Shown here: in pieces, positions 29,301 to 37,147 of the stretch
Layout: every line of letters begins with the position of its first letter
How positions within the stretch are numbered: the stretch's first letter is position 1
Source: a virus
Strand: one strand, 5' to 3'
IMG/VR virus record: IMGVR_UViG_3300044730_000687
Location: 1 to 52,623 of that record
DNA length: 52,623 nucleotides
Program-made: the position numbers and the translations under genes
Notes under the pieces: model-generated
Told to the model about the DNA's origin: nothing
The model's database searches: none
The model's input: only the letters and a program-made list of their open reading frames with translations

Positions 29301-30200
29301 TCACCCGTCGATTGCCGTGCCAAGCGCAAAGATGTTCCAAGTCTCGGCCCACCACCACTGCGTTTTGACCGTGAGCTTGTCGCCGTCCGTCGTGACTGTC
29401 GGTGTCTTCTTCATGTAAACCCCATCAGGGATCGCATCCAGCTTGTTCTGCGGAACACCAGCAACGTTCAGCATGTAGCTCCGGGTATGCACGCGATTCG
29501 TGTTTGCCGTCACGCCGCGCAACGAGGAGTTCGTGGGGCCGGTCGCCGTGTGCTCCAACACGTACTGACTCACGGGGAACTTCTCGACGCCCGAAATGAG
29601 TGCTCCGATCAGTCCAATCAAGTTCAGCACGTCGAACGCATGCACGGTTCCAGGCGCTAGAGTCGTGGCTGCCGTAGCCAGCGTCAGAATCTCCGTCATG
29701 GTCAGATTGATTTCGTAGTCCGTACCCGCCGTGTCCTTGTAGGCAAACGTCGTGTTGCCTCGAATGTAGGCGTCAATCGCTGACCGAAGCACAACCGCGT
29801 TATGCACGCCGGCCGTTGTTCCGCCCTGCGCCTTCACCGCCTCCATGATGTACTGAATCTCAGGCTTCTCCCACAGGTCCTTTTCCAGCTCGTTCCCGAG
29901 AATGTTCCAGACGTTCGTGATGAAGTTGTCGGGCGTTACTGCCGGCGCTCCTGTCGCAGGATCAATCGCGCTCGATTCTGCCGTGAGCGCGTGCATGTCG
30001 CCACCCGACTTCGACATGATCCGGACGGGGGACCATCCTGCCGCAATCTTCGCATCTGCCTCCGCCTTGATCTCGGCTGCCCTACCGTTCGCACGATACG
30101 TCGCGGACCATCCTGCCTCCCGCGTGTAAACCATTTCGAGCGGCTCCGCGTTGATCGGGGCTGCTCCGCCTTCCGTTGTCCAAACAGGTGCGTCGGGCAT
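29301..30200 (-). CDS. Tail-module structural protein, 299 residues
   Basis: Follows the tape measure by one base. It contains a helical middle (WNILGNELEKDLWEKPEIQY, DVLNLIGLIGALISGVEKFP) and a beta-rich C-terminus (SYMLNVAGVPQNKLDAIPDG). I recognise no named family; the position suggests a distal tail or hub component. Confidence 0.7.
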   Translation of the reverse strand: MPDAPVWTTEGGAAPINAEPLEMVYTREAGWSATYRANGRAAEIKAEADAKIAAGWSPVRIMSKSGGDMHALTAESSAIDPATGAPAVTPDNFITNVWNILGNELEKDLWEKPEIQYIMEAVKAQGGTTAGVHNAVVLRSAIDAYIRGNTTFAYKDTAGTDYEINLTMTEILTLATAATTLAPGTVHAFDVLNLIGLIGALISGVEKFPVSQYVLEHTATGPTNSSLRGVTANTNRVHTRSYMLNVAGVPQNKLDAIPDGVYMKKTPTVTTDGDKLTVKTQWWWAETWNIFALGTAIDG

Positions 30201-30201
30201 G

Positions 30202-31332
30202 TTACCTCCAGCTCGTTTCCATCACGCTGGCAATTCGTCGATTCAGGTCGAGGCTTTGCTGCGCCACGTCCAGTTGCCTTCGTTGCACGTCAAGATTCGA
30301 TTGTGCGCCCCCTATGAAAAGGCCGATCCGTTGAAGCGCATCACTCGCCGGTCTTGCTGCCGCCTGTGACGCCGTCGCACCACCACCGCGCAACCCTTCC
30401 ACGTCAGCGGAACGTCCCGCCCTGGCTCTCCGTTCGGCCCTGGTTCGCGCTCGGTCCTGTTCGTCGTTCCGCTGCATTTGCTGGACGGCTTCGTCCGTGC
30501 TGTCCAATGCGCCTCGCGTTCCTCCAAGCCCCTTGTAGAACTCGGGATCTTTTCTCGCGTCGTAAGCCGTGATTGCCCCTTGGATGATTCGCTCGGTGAA
30601 GTTGACGCCTTTCTCCCACATTGAAATGACGCTTCCAACGACGCCAGCAAACCCGGCCTTCGCCTTTGCTGCCAGAATTCCAAACCTGTCGCCAACGTCG
30701 TCCAGTTGCTCGATCACTTCCGAGTCAATAATCGTCCCGAAGTCCACGGCTTCCTGTGCCAGCCCTGAGAACCCTTCGCGCAACATTGGGAGAACCTCGG
30801 ACCCCGACCTGCCAAGCAAAGCCATTGCCGCGCTCAACTCGGTCGCGTTGCCTGTCCCGTTCTCGATTGCGTTGCCAACCCGCACCCACAAGTCTTCCGC
30901 GTTCATGCTGCGAAGTTCTTGGACCGATATGCCAAGCTTTCGAAACGCATTCGCATCTTCGCCGCCACGATTCCCGACCGCCGCAACCTGCGACCGTTGC
31001 AGTTCACGAAACGCCGCCGTCGAAGCCCTCAGCGATGTCCCGGTTTTCTCGCCAGCGTACGCCAGCTTCTGCATGAAGTCGGTCGAAGCTCCGACCCGCT
31101 GGCTCATGTCGTTGATGCTCGATCCAAACTCAACAACCGACCGCACTTGATTCGCGAGGTAATCGACCGAGAACACCGCTGCCATTTGGGCTCCAATCCC
31201 GCGAATTGCGCTTGCCGGCAACTCGTTGATTGCCTTCCGGATCTTCCCAATCTCTCCGACCGCAGCCCTGGCAGCCGCGCCAAACCCCTCGTCGTTCCCA
31301 CGGAATCCTACTGTGAATTGCTCGTCAGACAC
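30202..31332 (-). CDS. Tape measure protein (short)
   Basis: A 376-residue protein. It is Ala/Gly-rich and helical, with a typical tape-measure start (SDEQFTVGFRGNDEGFGAAA), the MSQRVGASTDFMQKLAYAGE segment known from tape measures, two hydrophobic stretches (AGFAGVVGSVISMW) and a C-terminal coiled coil (LDVQRRQLDVAQQSLDLNRR). Tail length scales with this protein at about 0.15 nm per residue, so a tail near 55 nm is expected, short for a siphovirus. It overlaps the preceding gene by eight bases. Confidence 0.85.
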   Translation of the reverse strand: MSDEQFTVGFRGNDEGFGAAARAAVGEIGKIRKAINELPASAIRGIGAQMAAVFSVDYLANQVRSVVEFGSSINDMSQRVGASTDFMQKLAYAGEKTGTSLRASTAAFRELQRSQVAAVGNRGGEDANAFRKLGISVQELRSMNAEDLWVRVGNAIENGTGNATELSAAMALLGRSGSEVLPMLREGFSGLAQEAVDFGTIIDSEVIEQLDDVGDRFGILAAKAKAGFAGVVGSVISMWEKGVNFTERIIQGAITAYDARKDPEFYKGLGGTRGALDSTDEAVQQMQRNDEQDRARTRAERRARAGRSADVEGLRGGGATASQAAARPASDALQRIGLFIGGAQSNLDVQRRQLDVAQQSLDLNRRIASVMETSWR

Positions 31333-31951
31333 GTCGTGCTCCCATGGGTTCGGGTTTTGGAATCGGGATCTCGCCTGACTTCAGCTTCTCGATTGTCTCG
31401 GCCTGTGCGTCGTGGACCGATGACCAAATCCGAATGGTCCCGACTTCTTCCATTGCCTCCAGGCGATCCAGAATGGACATGGCAACCGGAGTATCCATCG
31501 CTTCGTCAATCGTCTTGCGAAACGCGGACCGCTGGTGAGCGATCAGGATGTGAACATTCTCCGCGCCCCTCACACCTCCCGACCGGCACCCGTCACCTTT
31601 GAACGTCTGGGGACATCGCCACGCCGCCCGGAAGTAACGCAATGCCGCACCGTTGTCCTCGCGCTCGCAGTCGATTCGCTTCGCCAGCATCCATTTCAGC
31701 CACCAGCGAACCCGCTTTCCGTTCACTCGACTCGCCGCAACGCGCCAGTCCATCGAACACACGTATACGGCAAGCAACGTCTGTTCGTGCTTCAGTTCGA
31801 CTTCTTCCTCGGCACCAAAAGGCGAGTCCAACCGCTTCAGCAAAAGCGCATGTCCAAGCGTCAACTGTTTCAGTTCGACGCCGGCAACCCGGTGCCTGTC
31901 GGGAAAGACTGCGGCACCGTAGTCGGATCGAAATGGACGTGTGCTGCTCAC
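31325..31951 (-). CDS. Tail-module protein, possible tail assembly chaperone
   Basis: A 208-residue protein starting at a GTG (MSSTRPFRSDYGAAVFPDRH). VELKQLTLGHALLLKRLDSP is typical of a family sitting between tube and tape measure in phages with DUF935 portals; tail assembly chaperones occupy that slot. The C-terminus is helical (LDRLEAMEEVGTIRIWSS). No slippery frameshift site was obvious at its 3' end. Confidence 0.65.
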   Translation of the reverse strand: MSSTRPFRSDYGAAVFPDRHRVAGVELKQLTLGHALLLKRLDSPFGAEEEVELKHEQTLLAVYVCSMDWRVAASRVNGKRVRWWLKWMLAKRIDCEREDNGAALRYFRAAWRCPQTFKGDGCRSGGVRGAENVHILIAHQRSAFRKTIDEAMDTPVAMSILDRLEAMEEVGTIRIWSSVHDAQAETIEKLKSGEIPIPKPEPMGARRV

Positions 31952-31953
31952 GA

Positions 31954-32400
31954 TCAGGTCACCACAGCCAATGATGCCGGGGTGTCGCCATGCCTGGACA
32001 GCGGAAGCGTCAACTCCCAGTAGCCTCCCGCCTCGCCATTCAGCGAACCGCCGCCGTCGTAGTTCCACGTCCCATTGATTAGCGTCCCGTTCGTGCTGTC
32101 GAAGTTCGCCAGCGTCACGATTCCAAGCATGGTCGGAAACTGCCCAAGCTTCAGAGCTTCGGCCATCGTCGGGCTCCCGGCCGTCATCTGCACCAACGCC
32201 CGAATCGTGATCTTGTGCTTTCGATCACGCCCGGTTCGCGTCTTGGTGTAACCGTACGAATTGCGCGCCTCGTCAATCGTGAACTCGTCACTCAGACCAA
32301 AGCCTTGCGGGTCCGTCACGGTCGTGGCGCTTCCCGTGAAAGCCAGCGTTGAACCGTCGATTCCGTATGCGGCTACTACGCCTGTCATTACCTTTGCCAT
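31954..32400 (-). CDS. Tail tube-like protein
   Basis: A 148-residue, beta-rich protein (DPQGFGLSDEFTIDEARNSY, DRKHKITIRALV, GGYWELTLPLSRHG), the size and fold type of small phage tail tube proteins. A ribosome-binding site AAAAAAGGACACGAT precedes the ATG. It is next to the tape measure and chaperone candidates. Confidence 0.65.
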   Translation of the reverse strand: MAKVMTGVVAAYGIDGSTLAFTGSATTVTDPQGFGLSDEFTIDEARNSYGYTKTRTGRDRKHKITIRALVQMTAGSPTMAEALKLGQFPTMLGIVTLANFDSTNGTLINGTWNYDGGGSLNGEAGGYWELTLPLSRHGDTPASLAVVT

Positions 32401-32413
32401 ATCGTGTCCTTTT

Positions 32414-32881
32414 TTAGACCGTCGTTCCCGTAATCTTCAACTTTGCCACAAGTTGCACGTCATAGACGAGCCATGGCGTTTGCGATTCCAACGTAATGGC
32501 CGTCGAAGCTCCTTCGAACACGGCCCACGGACTCTCGGTCATGTGCGCATGGTCCAGTGTCGCCAGCACTTCCTCGGCGACGCGCAAAGCCGTCCAATGC
32601 GACACACGACTTGTCCCCCTGTGAATCTTGACCGACTCAAACACCTTGATCGCGCAGGCCACTTCGCGCAAGACGTGGTTCACGCGCACCATCGTTGGCG
32701 TCGAGATGAAAGCGGCAATCCCATCTCGCGACAAACGCTTGTCTATCTCGCTTTCAAAGTCGCCTTCGTCCTCCGTGATAAATGCGACTTTCTCCGCCAT
32801 CCAACGAGCATCGTTTTGCAAAGTGCTTTGCATCCACGTCTGCACTGACCTCATGACGCCTGTCTCGGGTTCACGTACCAC
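32414..32881 (-). CDS. Tail terminator/completion-like protein
   Basis: A 155-residue protein. The start is a GTG at 32881 with GGAGG six bases upstream, inside the end of the holin-like gene (11-base overlap). A helical N-terminus (SVQTWMQSTLQNDARWMAEK) and a beta-alpha body suggest a tail-completion protein between head and tail modules. The assignment is by position and size only. Confidence 0.5.
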   Translation of the reverse strand: MVREPETGVMRSVQTWMQSTLQNDARWMAEKVAFITEDEGDFESEIDKRLSRDGIAAFISTPTMVRVNHVLREVACAIKVFESVKIHRGTSRVSHWTALRVAEEVLATLDHAHMTESPWAVFEGASTAITLESQTPWLVYDVQLVAKLKITGTTV

Positions 32882-33149
32882 GGTTTGCCTCCTTCACGTC
32901 CTTGGCGTCTTGAAGGTCGCCGTTCAACAGGCTCCGGAACGATCCGCATGCCGCACCAATTAGCGCCGCGATCAAAATTGCCAAATCGTAGGCGTATTGC
33001 ACGGGATGCTGAACCATGGCGTTGAACCGTTCCGCTCCCACTTGGGACAACCATGCCGTTACGACGGCTGACAAAGCAATCCCCTCATACGTGATCAGCG
33101 TCAGAACCGCCCACTGCCATCGATTGACGAAGTTTCCTAAGGCTTTCAT
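32871..33149 (-). CDS. Holin-like two-helix membrane protein
   Basis: A 92-residue protein. Two transmembrane helices (about 13-35 WAVLTLITYEGIALSAVVTA; about 53-72 YDLAILIAALIGAACGS) are separated by a short loop, with a charged C-terminus (GDLQDAKDVKEANRGT). This is the class II holin layout. It is coupled by ATGA to the membrane PAS protein upstream and lies before tail genes rather than beside an endolysin. Confidence 0.65.
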   Translation of the reverse strand: MKALGNFVNRWQWAVLTLITYEGIALSAVVTAWLSQVGAERFNAMVQHPVQYAYDLAILIAALIGAACGSFRSLLNGDLQDAKDVKEANRGT

Positions 33150-33763
33150 GTCGCGTATGGGGTCCCGTCGTTGTCTTCCTGCGCTTCTCCAAGCTTGTGC
33201 GGAGCCACCTTTTCGACGACCCCAAACATCCGCAGGATCTTCCCGTCTCTGTTTTTGCTGACGTAGGTGTGGGCCTTCGCGATGAATCGCTCGCCGGTCT
33301 TTCTGTTGTGAACTCTGTAGGTTTCAAGCCACGGCATGCTTCCATTCAATGCGGCTCGCCAGTTGTTTGCTACCCGACTTCGCTCCTTGGCCCCTTCCAT
33401 TCCCTCAAGCCATCCGTTTCCGAGCATGCTGTGCGCGTCGAGACCGAACATGTCCGCAAGTGTTCTCGAAACGTACACGCAGTTCCCAATCTGGTCGCAT
33501 TCAAACGTTGCATCTCCTCCGCAGAAGTCAGCCCTGACTCGCTGGCCATCGCGCAACACCACGAGATCATCCTCAATAGCTGTAACCCGATCGGGAAGCG
33601 TCATGCCGCCGCTGCCAATGATCGCACTGTGAATCGCCGTCAGTTTCCGAATGCTGCTCCAAACCCATACAGCGGCACCTCCGACAACAGGATAGACAGA
33701 CACCACAACGAACTGCTTTACAAGCTCGGAACCGAATGCGTGCTGTAGAAATTCGGCGATCAT
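33146..33763 (-). CDS. Membrane-anchored PAS-domain protein
   Basis: A 205-residue protein. One transmembrane segment (about 17-37 QFVVVSVYPVVGGAAVWVW) is followed by a short coiled linker (LPDRVTAIEDDLVVL) and a PAS domain (about 84-187: ATFECDQIGNCVYVSRTLAD, MLGNGWLEGM, ERFIAKAHTYVSKNRDGKIL, FGVVEK). PAS domains sense small ligands, redox state or light and normally drive kinases or cyclases; no output domain is attached. The ATGA overlap with the holin-like gene implies linked dosage. It may sense a host or membrane state and gate lysis; that is speculation. Confidence 0.85.
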   Translation of the reverse strand: MIAEFLQHAFGSELVKQFVVVSVYPVVGGAAVWVWSSIRKLTAIHSAIIGSGGMTLPDRVTAIEDDLVVLRDGQRVRADFCGGDATFECDQIGNCVYVSRTLADMFGLDAHSMLGNGWLEGMEGAKERSRVANNWRAALNGSMPWLETYRVHNRKTGERFIAKAHTYVSKNRDGKILRMFGVVEKVAPHKLGEAQEDNDGTPYAT

Positions 33764-33782
33764 ATTTGTTGGTCTTTTGAAA

Positions 33783-34115
33783 TTACTCGCGAGTCAGGTT
33801 GCGAACTACAACGGTGAGAACGTTCTCCAACCGTGCAATTCGTTCGTCGCGCGTTCCTGTTCCAAAATCCCGAACGACCCTCCGTTGCTTTTCCAGTCGG
33901 GTATTGTCGTCGCGATTATCCTCCTCCTTTTTGAGTTGGGCCAATTCTTCAGGCAGCAACTCCCTTCCGCCAATCCAAAGCCACGTTGTGCCGTTGTATG
34001 AACAATTGGAAACAACCCACGTCGGACAATCAATATAGCCGTCCGGTGGAACATCTCCGCTGTAAATCTGTGTGGAGATGACTAGCGAGTCCTTGAGCAG
34101 CGCGGAGTTTTTCAT
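33783..34115 (-). CDS. Hypothetical protein with coiled-coil end, 110 residues
   Basis: The N-terminal half is beta-rich with cysteines (GYIDCPTWVVSNCSYNGTTW); the C-terminal half is a charged coiled coil (EELAQLKKEEDNRDDNTRLE). It is coupled by ATGA to the large glycosidase gene. It may be a fibre-associated or chaperone protein; the function is unknown. Confidence 0.7.
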   Translation of the reverse strand: MKNSALLKDSLVISTQIYSGDVPPDGYIDCPTWVVSNCSYNGTTWLWIGGRELLPEELAQLKKEEDNRDDNTRLEKQRRVVRDFGTGTRDERIARLENVLTVVVRNLTRE

Positions 34116-37100
34116 GGTGCGTTAAGTGTCCCGATGGTCGCCGTCCCGATGGTCGCGTTCGGCGGAGTCGACGCAACTCCGTTCGTGACTGCGAATGTGA
34201 TTCCAGAAAGCTCTCCGGTGTTCCCATACTTGTCTCGCGCCTGCACATCTAGCCGATAGACTCCGTTGACCAGATTCGTGAACTCCGCGACTGTACCCTC
34301 GGCCCAGTTTTCCCATGGAGCAGATGGGCCGAGCCGGAATCGGCTCAACACGTTGCTCCTGTAGAGCGGAGTGTTCATCACCGTGTCGTCTAACGCGGTC
34401 CATTTGATGAACGTGTCAGTCAGCCCTTCTCCGTTCAGTGCGGACAGCGGGTACGAGTCCATAGTGATGACTGGCGGATTTGTGTCAGCCCGCGACGCGA
34501 CAACCGCATTGGTCAGCAGAGCAAACATAGCGGCAGGACTGATGGTGCGGCTGACGAGGTACGTGGCCACGCGCCCAATCGGGATGGCTGCGCTGTTGCT
34601 TGTCAGCAGATTCCCGAATACGTCAAGCTGGCCGAAGTTCGTGCTGCCCAGCGTCAAGCTTCGGTTCGTTTTGTCTTGGGTCCAGATGATTGCGGTAGTG
34701 AGATTGCTTTTGCCGAAAACGTAGCAGTCGGTTTTCGGTATGTTGGTCACCGAGGCAGTGTACGAAGGCGGGTCTATCAGCCTCTTGAATTGGAGCATCG
34801 CAGCAAGCTGTGGCCGCGCTTCATCGTAGAAATCCCACACAGGGGAGCTGGTGTCGATTGCTCCGCCGCGAATGTAGGAGCTGTATCGGGCGTCGTAGTA
34901 GTACACCCCCGCAAACCCATGACCCAAGCTGCGAGCCAGCACCGCCAAGGCACGCATCGTCGTGTTGTAACCAGCCCTGTCCATAACCTCGTGCCGAAGC
35001 ATTTCGTACGTCCACGCAGCTCCGGTCTGAATTCCGACATTGTATGTCCGGCAAGGACCGTTGTCGTAGACGCCGGATTCCGAGTTGTACACAGGTTTCC
35101 CGTAGTTGATCCCAAGTTGCTGCCACTGCTGATACCTGGGTCGATCCGTAACGTCGTCATTCATCAACATGACGACGTTGCCGCCTGCCGGGTAGAGATG
35201 GCACGACAGCCCGTGGACGTTGGAGAGTGTGTTCGACGGAAGGATGCCGAGAAACCCGTGAGCGACGTTCGTGTCAGCCATGCCGCCGCATGTCACGTAC
35301 AGCGCCCCGGGATAGGCTGCGTGTAGCGCATTCTCTTCTGTTATGGCGATGTCGCGCAGATTCGCTGCGGTCAGGGTCGAGTGTGGCTCATTCCGCATCT
35401 CATAAAATGCGATTCGGTCAGTGTACCGGCCGGCCACTCGATTAATGTAATCCCAAAGAAGGTTTGTGTGGACCATCGCGCCGCTGGAGACGGCGAATGC
35501 AGGTATCTCAGCATTCGTCCACAAAGTCATCCAGATGTCCTGTTCGTCGTGAGCGCCAACTCGCCAGTCGGTTGACTCGAACGTGAAATTGTTGTCTGTC
35601 GCCTCGATGCTCGTCCATCGCGCATACCCGCCAGGGGACAGAGTTCGGGTCCCGCGAAATCCAAGGACCTTGTTTGTCGCCACCGCGTCTTCGGCAGTCT
35701 GGCTGTGAATGTGGACAATCCCGTTGGTTGCGTCGCTCGACCAGACCTTCGCGAACATAGTCTCGTCCTGTTCTGGATGAGACGTTGACCTGCTCACGAC
35801 TCGGTAGTGGCCGAATTGAATCCACGGAGGAAAAGTGATTGTGTTGGTGGCCTTTCCGGGTGGCACTGACCCATTGAACTCGCCGCTGAAAATGGGCACT
35901 CCGAACTGATGGTTCGTCTGCCCGTAGGCGATGTAAGACCAGTTGAAATTTGAGGAACTCGAACCGTAGTTGTACGTGACGAGATCCATCGACACGGTCT
36001 CGTTGTCGAACCACAGATTGCCATTTCTCGGTGTGGTGAGAACAAACTCTACCCCGTGCTTTGGAGCCCACGGTGTGGCGGTTGCCCCCTCCTCAAGTTG
36101 GACGTCGTCGATGTAAAATGAGGTAAGCGTGACCGATTCGATCGTGAGCTGCCACTCAGCCGTGGGGCGGTCGCTTGCCCAAAAATTCGTCTGGAACCGC
36201 ACCCAGTTCGTGGTCCCCGGTGCGGTCCAATTCCATGAGTACCCCACGTTCGTTGTGCTGGCCGGAACGTAGCGATTCGTCCAAGCCAATGACGTCATCC
36301 TCGCAGTCACCGTTGACGCCAAGGCTTTGGCGTAAAAGCTCAACGTGTACTGACGAGTTCCAGGTCGCAGCTTGATAGGGCTGTTGTAGATCGCGAACCG
36401 AGCTTTACTGTCATTGATCCATGCAATCGTTGATCCAGTCACCGCGTTGTTGGTCGTTGCTACATTCGACTTCAAGAACGTAGGCTTGAAGAGATTGCTG
36501 TCGGTCTGCGAGTTTCTCGCATACATCCAGCGTGGCTGCCAACCCAGCTCAAACGAAGCGTTGCCAAGTTTGTTTCCATGGATGGCGTTGGTCTGAACTG
36601 GAGGCACCGAGTAATCGTAGAATGCGTCCATGTAGGCCGCCGTGCCGATCGGGTCAGTCGTTGCCGGTGCGGCGACGTTGGTGTTTGACGATAGCGCGAA
36701 CGCCTCAAGATAGAAGTCGTGGGCTTGGCTGGGTGCAGCGAGCCACGTAAACCGTACCTGGGCGTTGGTGAACTCCGTGGTCGCGACGTAATTGGTTCCG
36801 ACGTAGCCGGTGGCCTGGCTGAAATCTATGTTCGCCCAAGCGTTTGTTCCCAAGCGAAACTCCGCCACCCCCAGTGTGTTCGGTGGCTGAAAGTTTCGTG
36901 TCCAGGCTTTTAGGAAGGCCCTGTACGTCCCCGGCCCGCCCGACGGCCCGTCGATCGTTGCGGTTACATTCGTGGTCGCAGATGTGGTCCGGAAATACCA
37001 CGAGCCATACGTGAGGTTGACGTCCGACTTGGACCAGTTTGTGTTCTGCTGAGATAGGTCAAAGTCATCCTTCGTCCAGATCCGCAAGCCTGGAATCTGG

Positions 37101-37147
37101 GCCAGACATGAGACCGATGCGAACAGGATTGCAAGAAATAGCTTCAT
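34112..37147 (-). CDS. Exported clan GH-A glycosidase-like fibre protein
   Basis: A 1011-residue protein. Signal peptide MKLFLAILFASVSCLAQ; an N-terminal beta domain; a CBM4/9-like jelly roll (about 195-355, ending FYIDDVQLEEGATATPW); a TIM-barrel region (about 475-800) with the acid/base motif FYEMRNEP (E587) and a candidate nucleophile PVYNSES (E690), the paired glutamates of clan GH-A (GH5/GH39-like). The C-terminus has an Ig-like segment (PPVITMDSYPLSALNGEG). It probably cleaves a host surface or biofilm polysaccharide. A Sec signal is odd for a virion part, so it may be a soluble depolymerase. It is ATGA-coupled to the beta-helix fibre gene upstream. Confidence 0.8.
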   Translation of the reverse strand: MKLFLAILFASVSCLAQIPGLRIWTKDDFDLSQQNTNWSKSDVNLTYGSWYFRTTSATTNVTATIDGPSGGPGTYRAFLKAWTRNFQPPNTLGVAEFRLGTNAWANIDFSQATGYVGTNYVATTEFTNAQVRFTWLAAPSQAHDFYLEAFALSSNTNVAAPATTDPIGTAAYMDAFYDYSVPPVQTNAIHGNKLGNASFELGWQPRWMYARNSQTDSNLFKPTFLKSNVATTNNAVTGSTIAWINDSKARFAIYNSPIKLRPGTRQYTLSFYAKALASTVTARMTSLAWTNRYVPASTTNVGYSWNWTAPGTTNWVRFQTNFWASDRPTAEWQLTIESVTLTSFYIDDVQLEEGATATPWAPKHGVEFVLTTPRNGNLWFDNETVSMDLVTYNYGSSSSNFNWSYIAYGQTNHQFGVPIFSGEFNGSVPPGKATNTITFPPWIQFGHYRVVSRSTSHPEQDETMFAKVWSSDATNGIVHIHSQTAEDAVATNKVLGFRGTRTLSPGGYARWTSIEATDNNFTFESTDWRVGAHDEQDIWMTLWTNAEIPAFAVSSGAMVHTNLLWDYINRVAGRYTDRIAFYEMRNEPHSTLTAANLRDIAITEENALHAAYPGALYVTCGGMADTNVAHGFLGILPSNTLSNVHGLSCHLYPAGGNVVMLMNDDVTDRPRYQQWQQLGINYGKPVYNSESGVYDNGPCRTYNVGIQTGAAWTYEMLRHEVMDRAGYNTTMRALAVLARSLGHGFAGVYYYDARYSSYIRGGAIDTSSPVWDFYDEARPQLAAMLQFKRLIDPPSYTASVTNIPKTDCYVFGKSNLTTAIIWTQDKTNRSLTLGSTNFGQLDVFGNLLTSNSAAIPIGRVATYLVSRTISPAAMFALLTNAVVASRADTNPPVITMDSYPLSALNGEGLTDTFIKWTALDDTVMNTPLYRSNVLSRFRLGPSAPWENWAEGTVAEFTNLVNGVYRLDVQARDKYGNTGELSGITFAVTNGVASTPPNATIGTATIGTLNAP

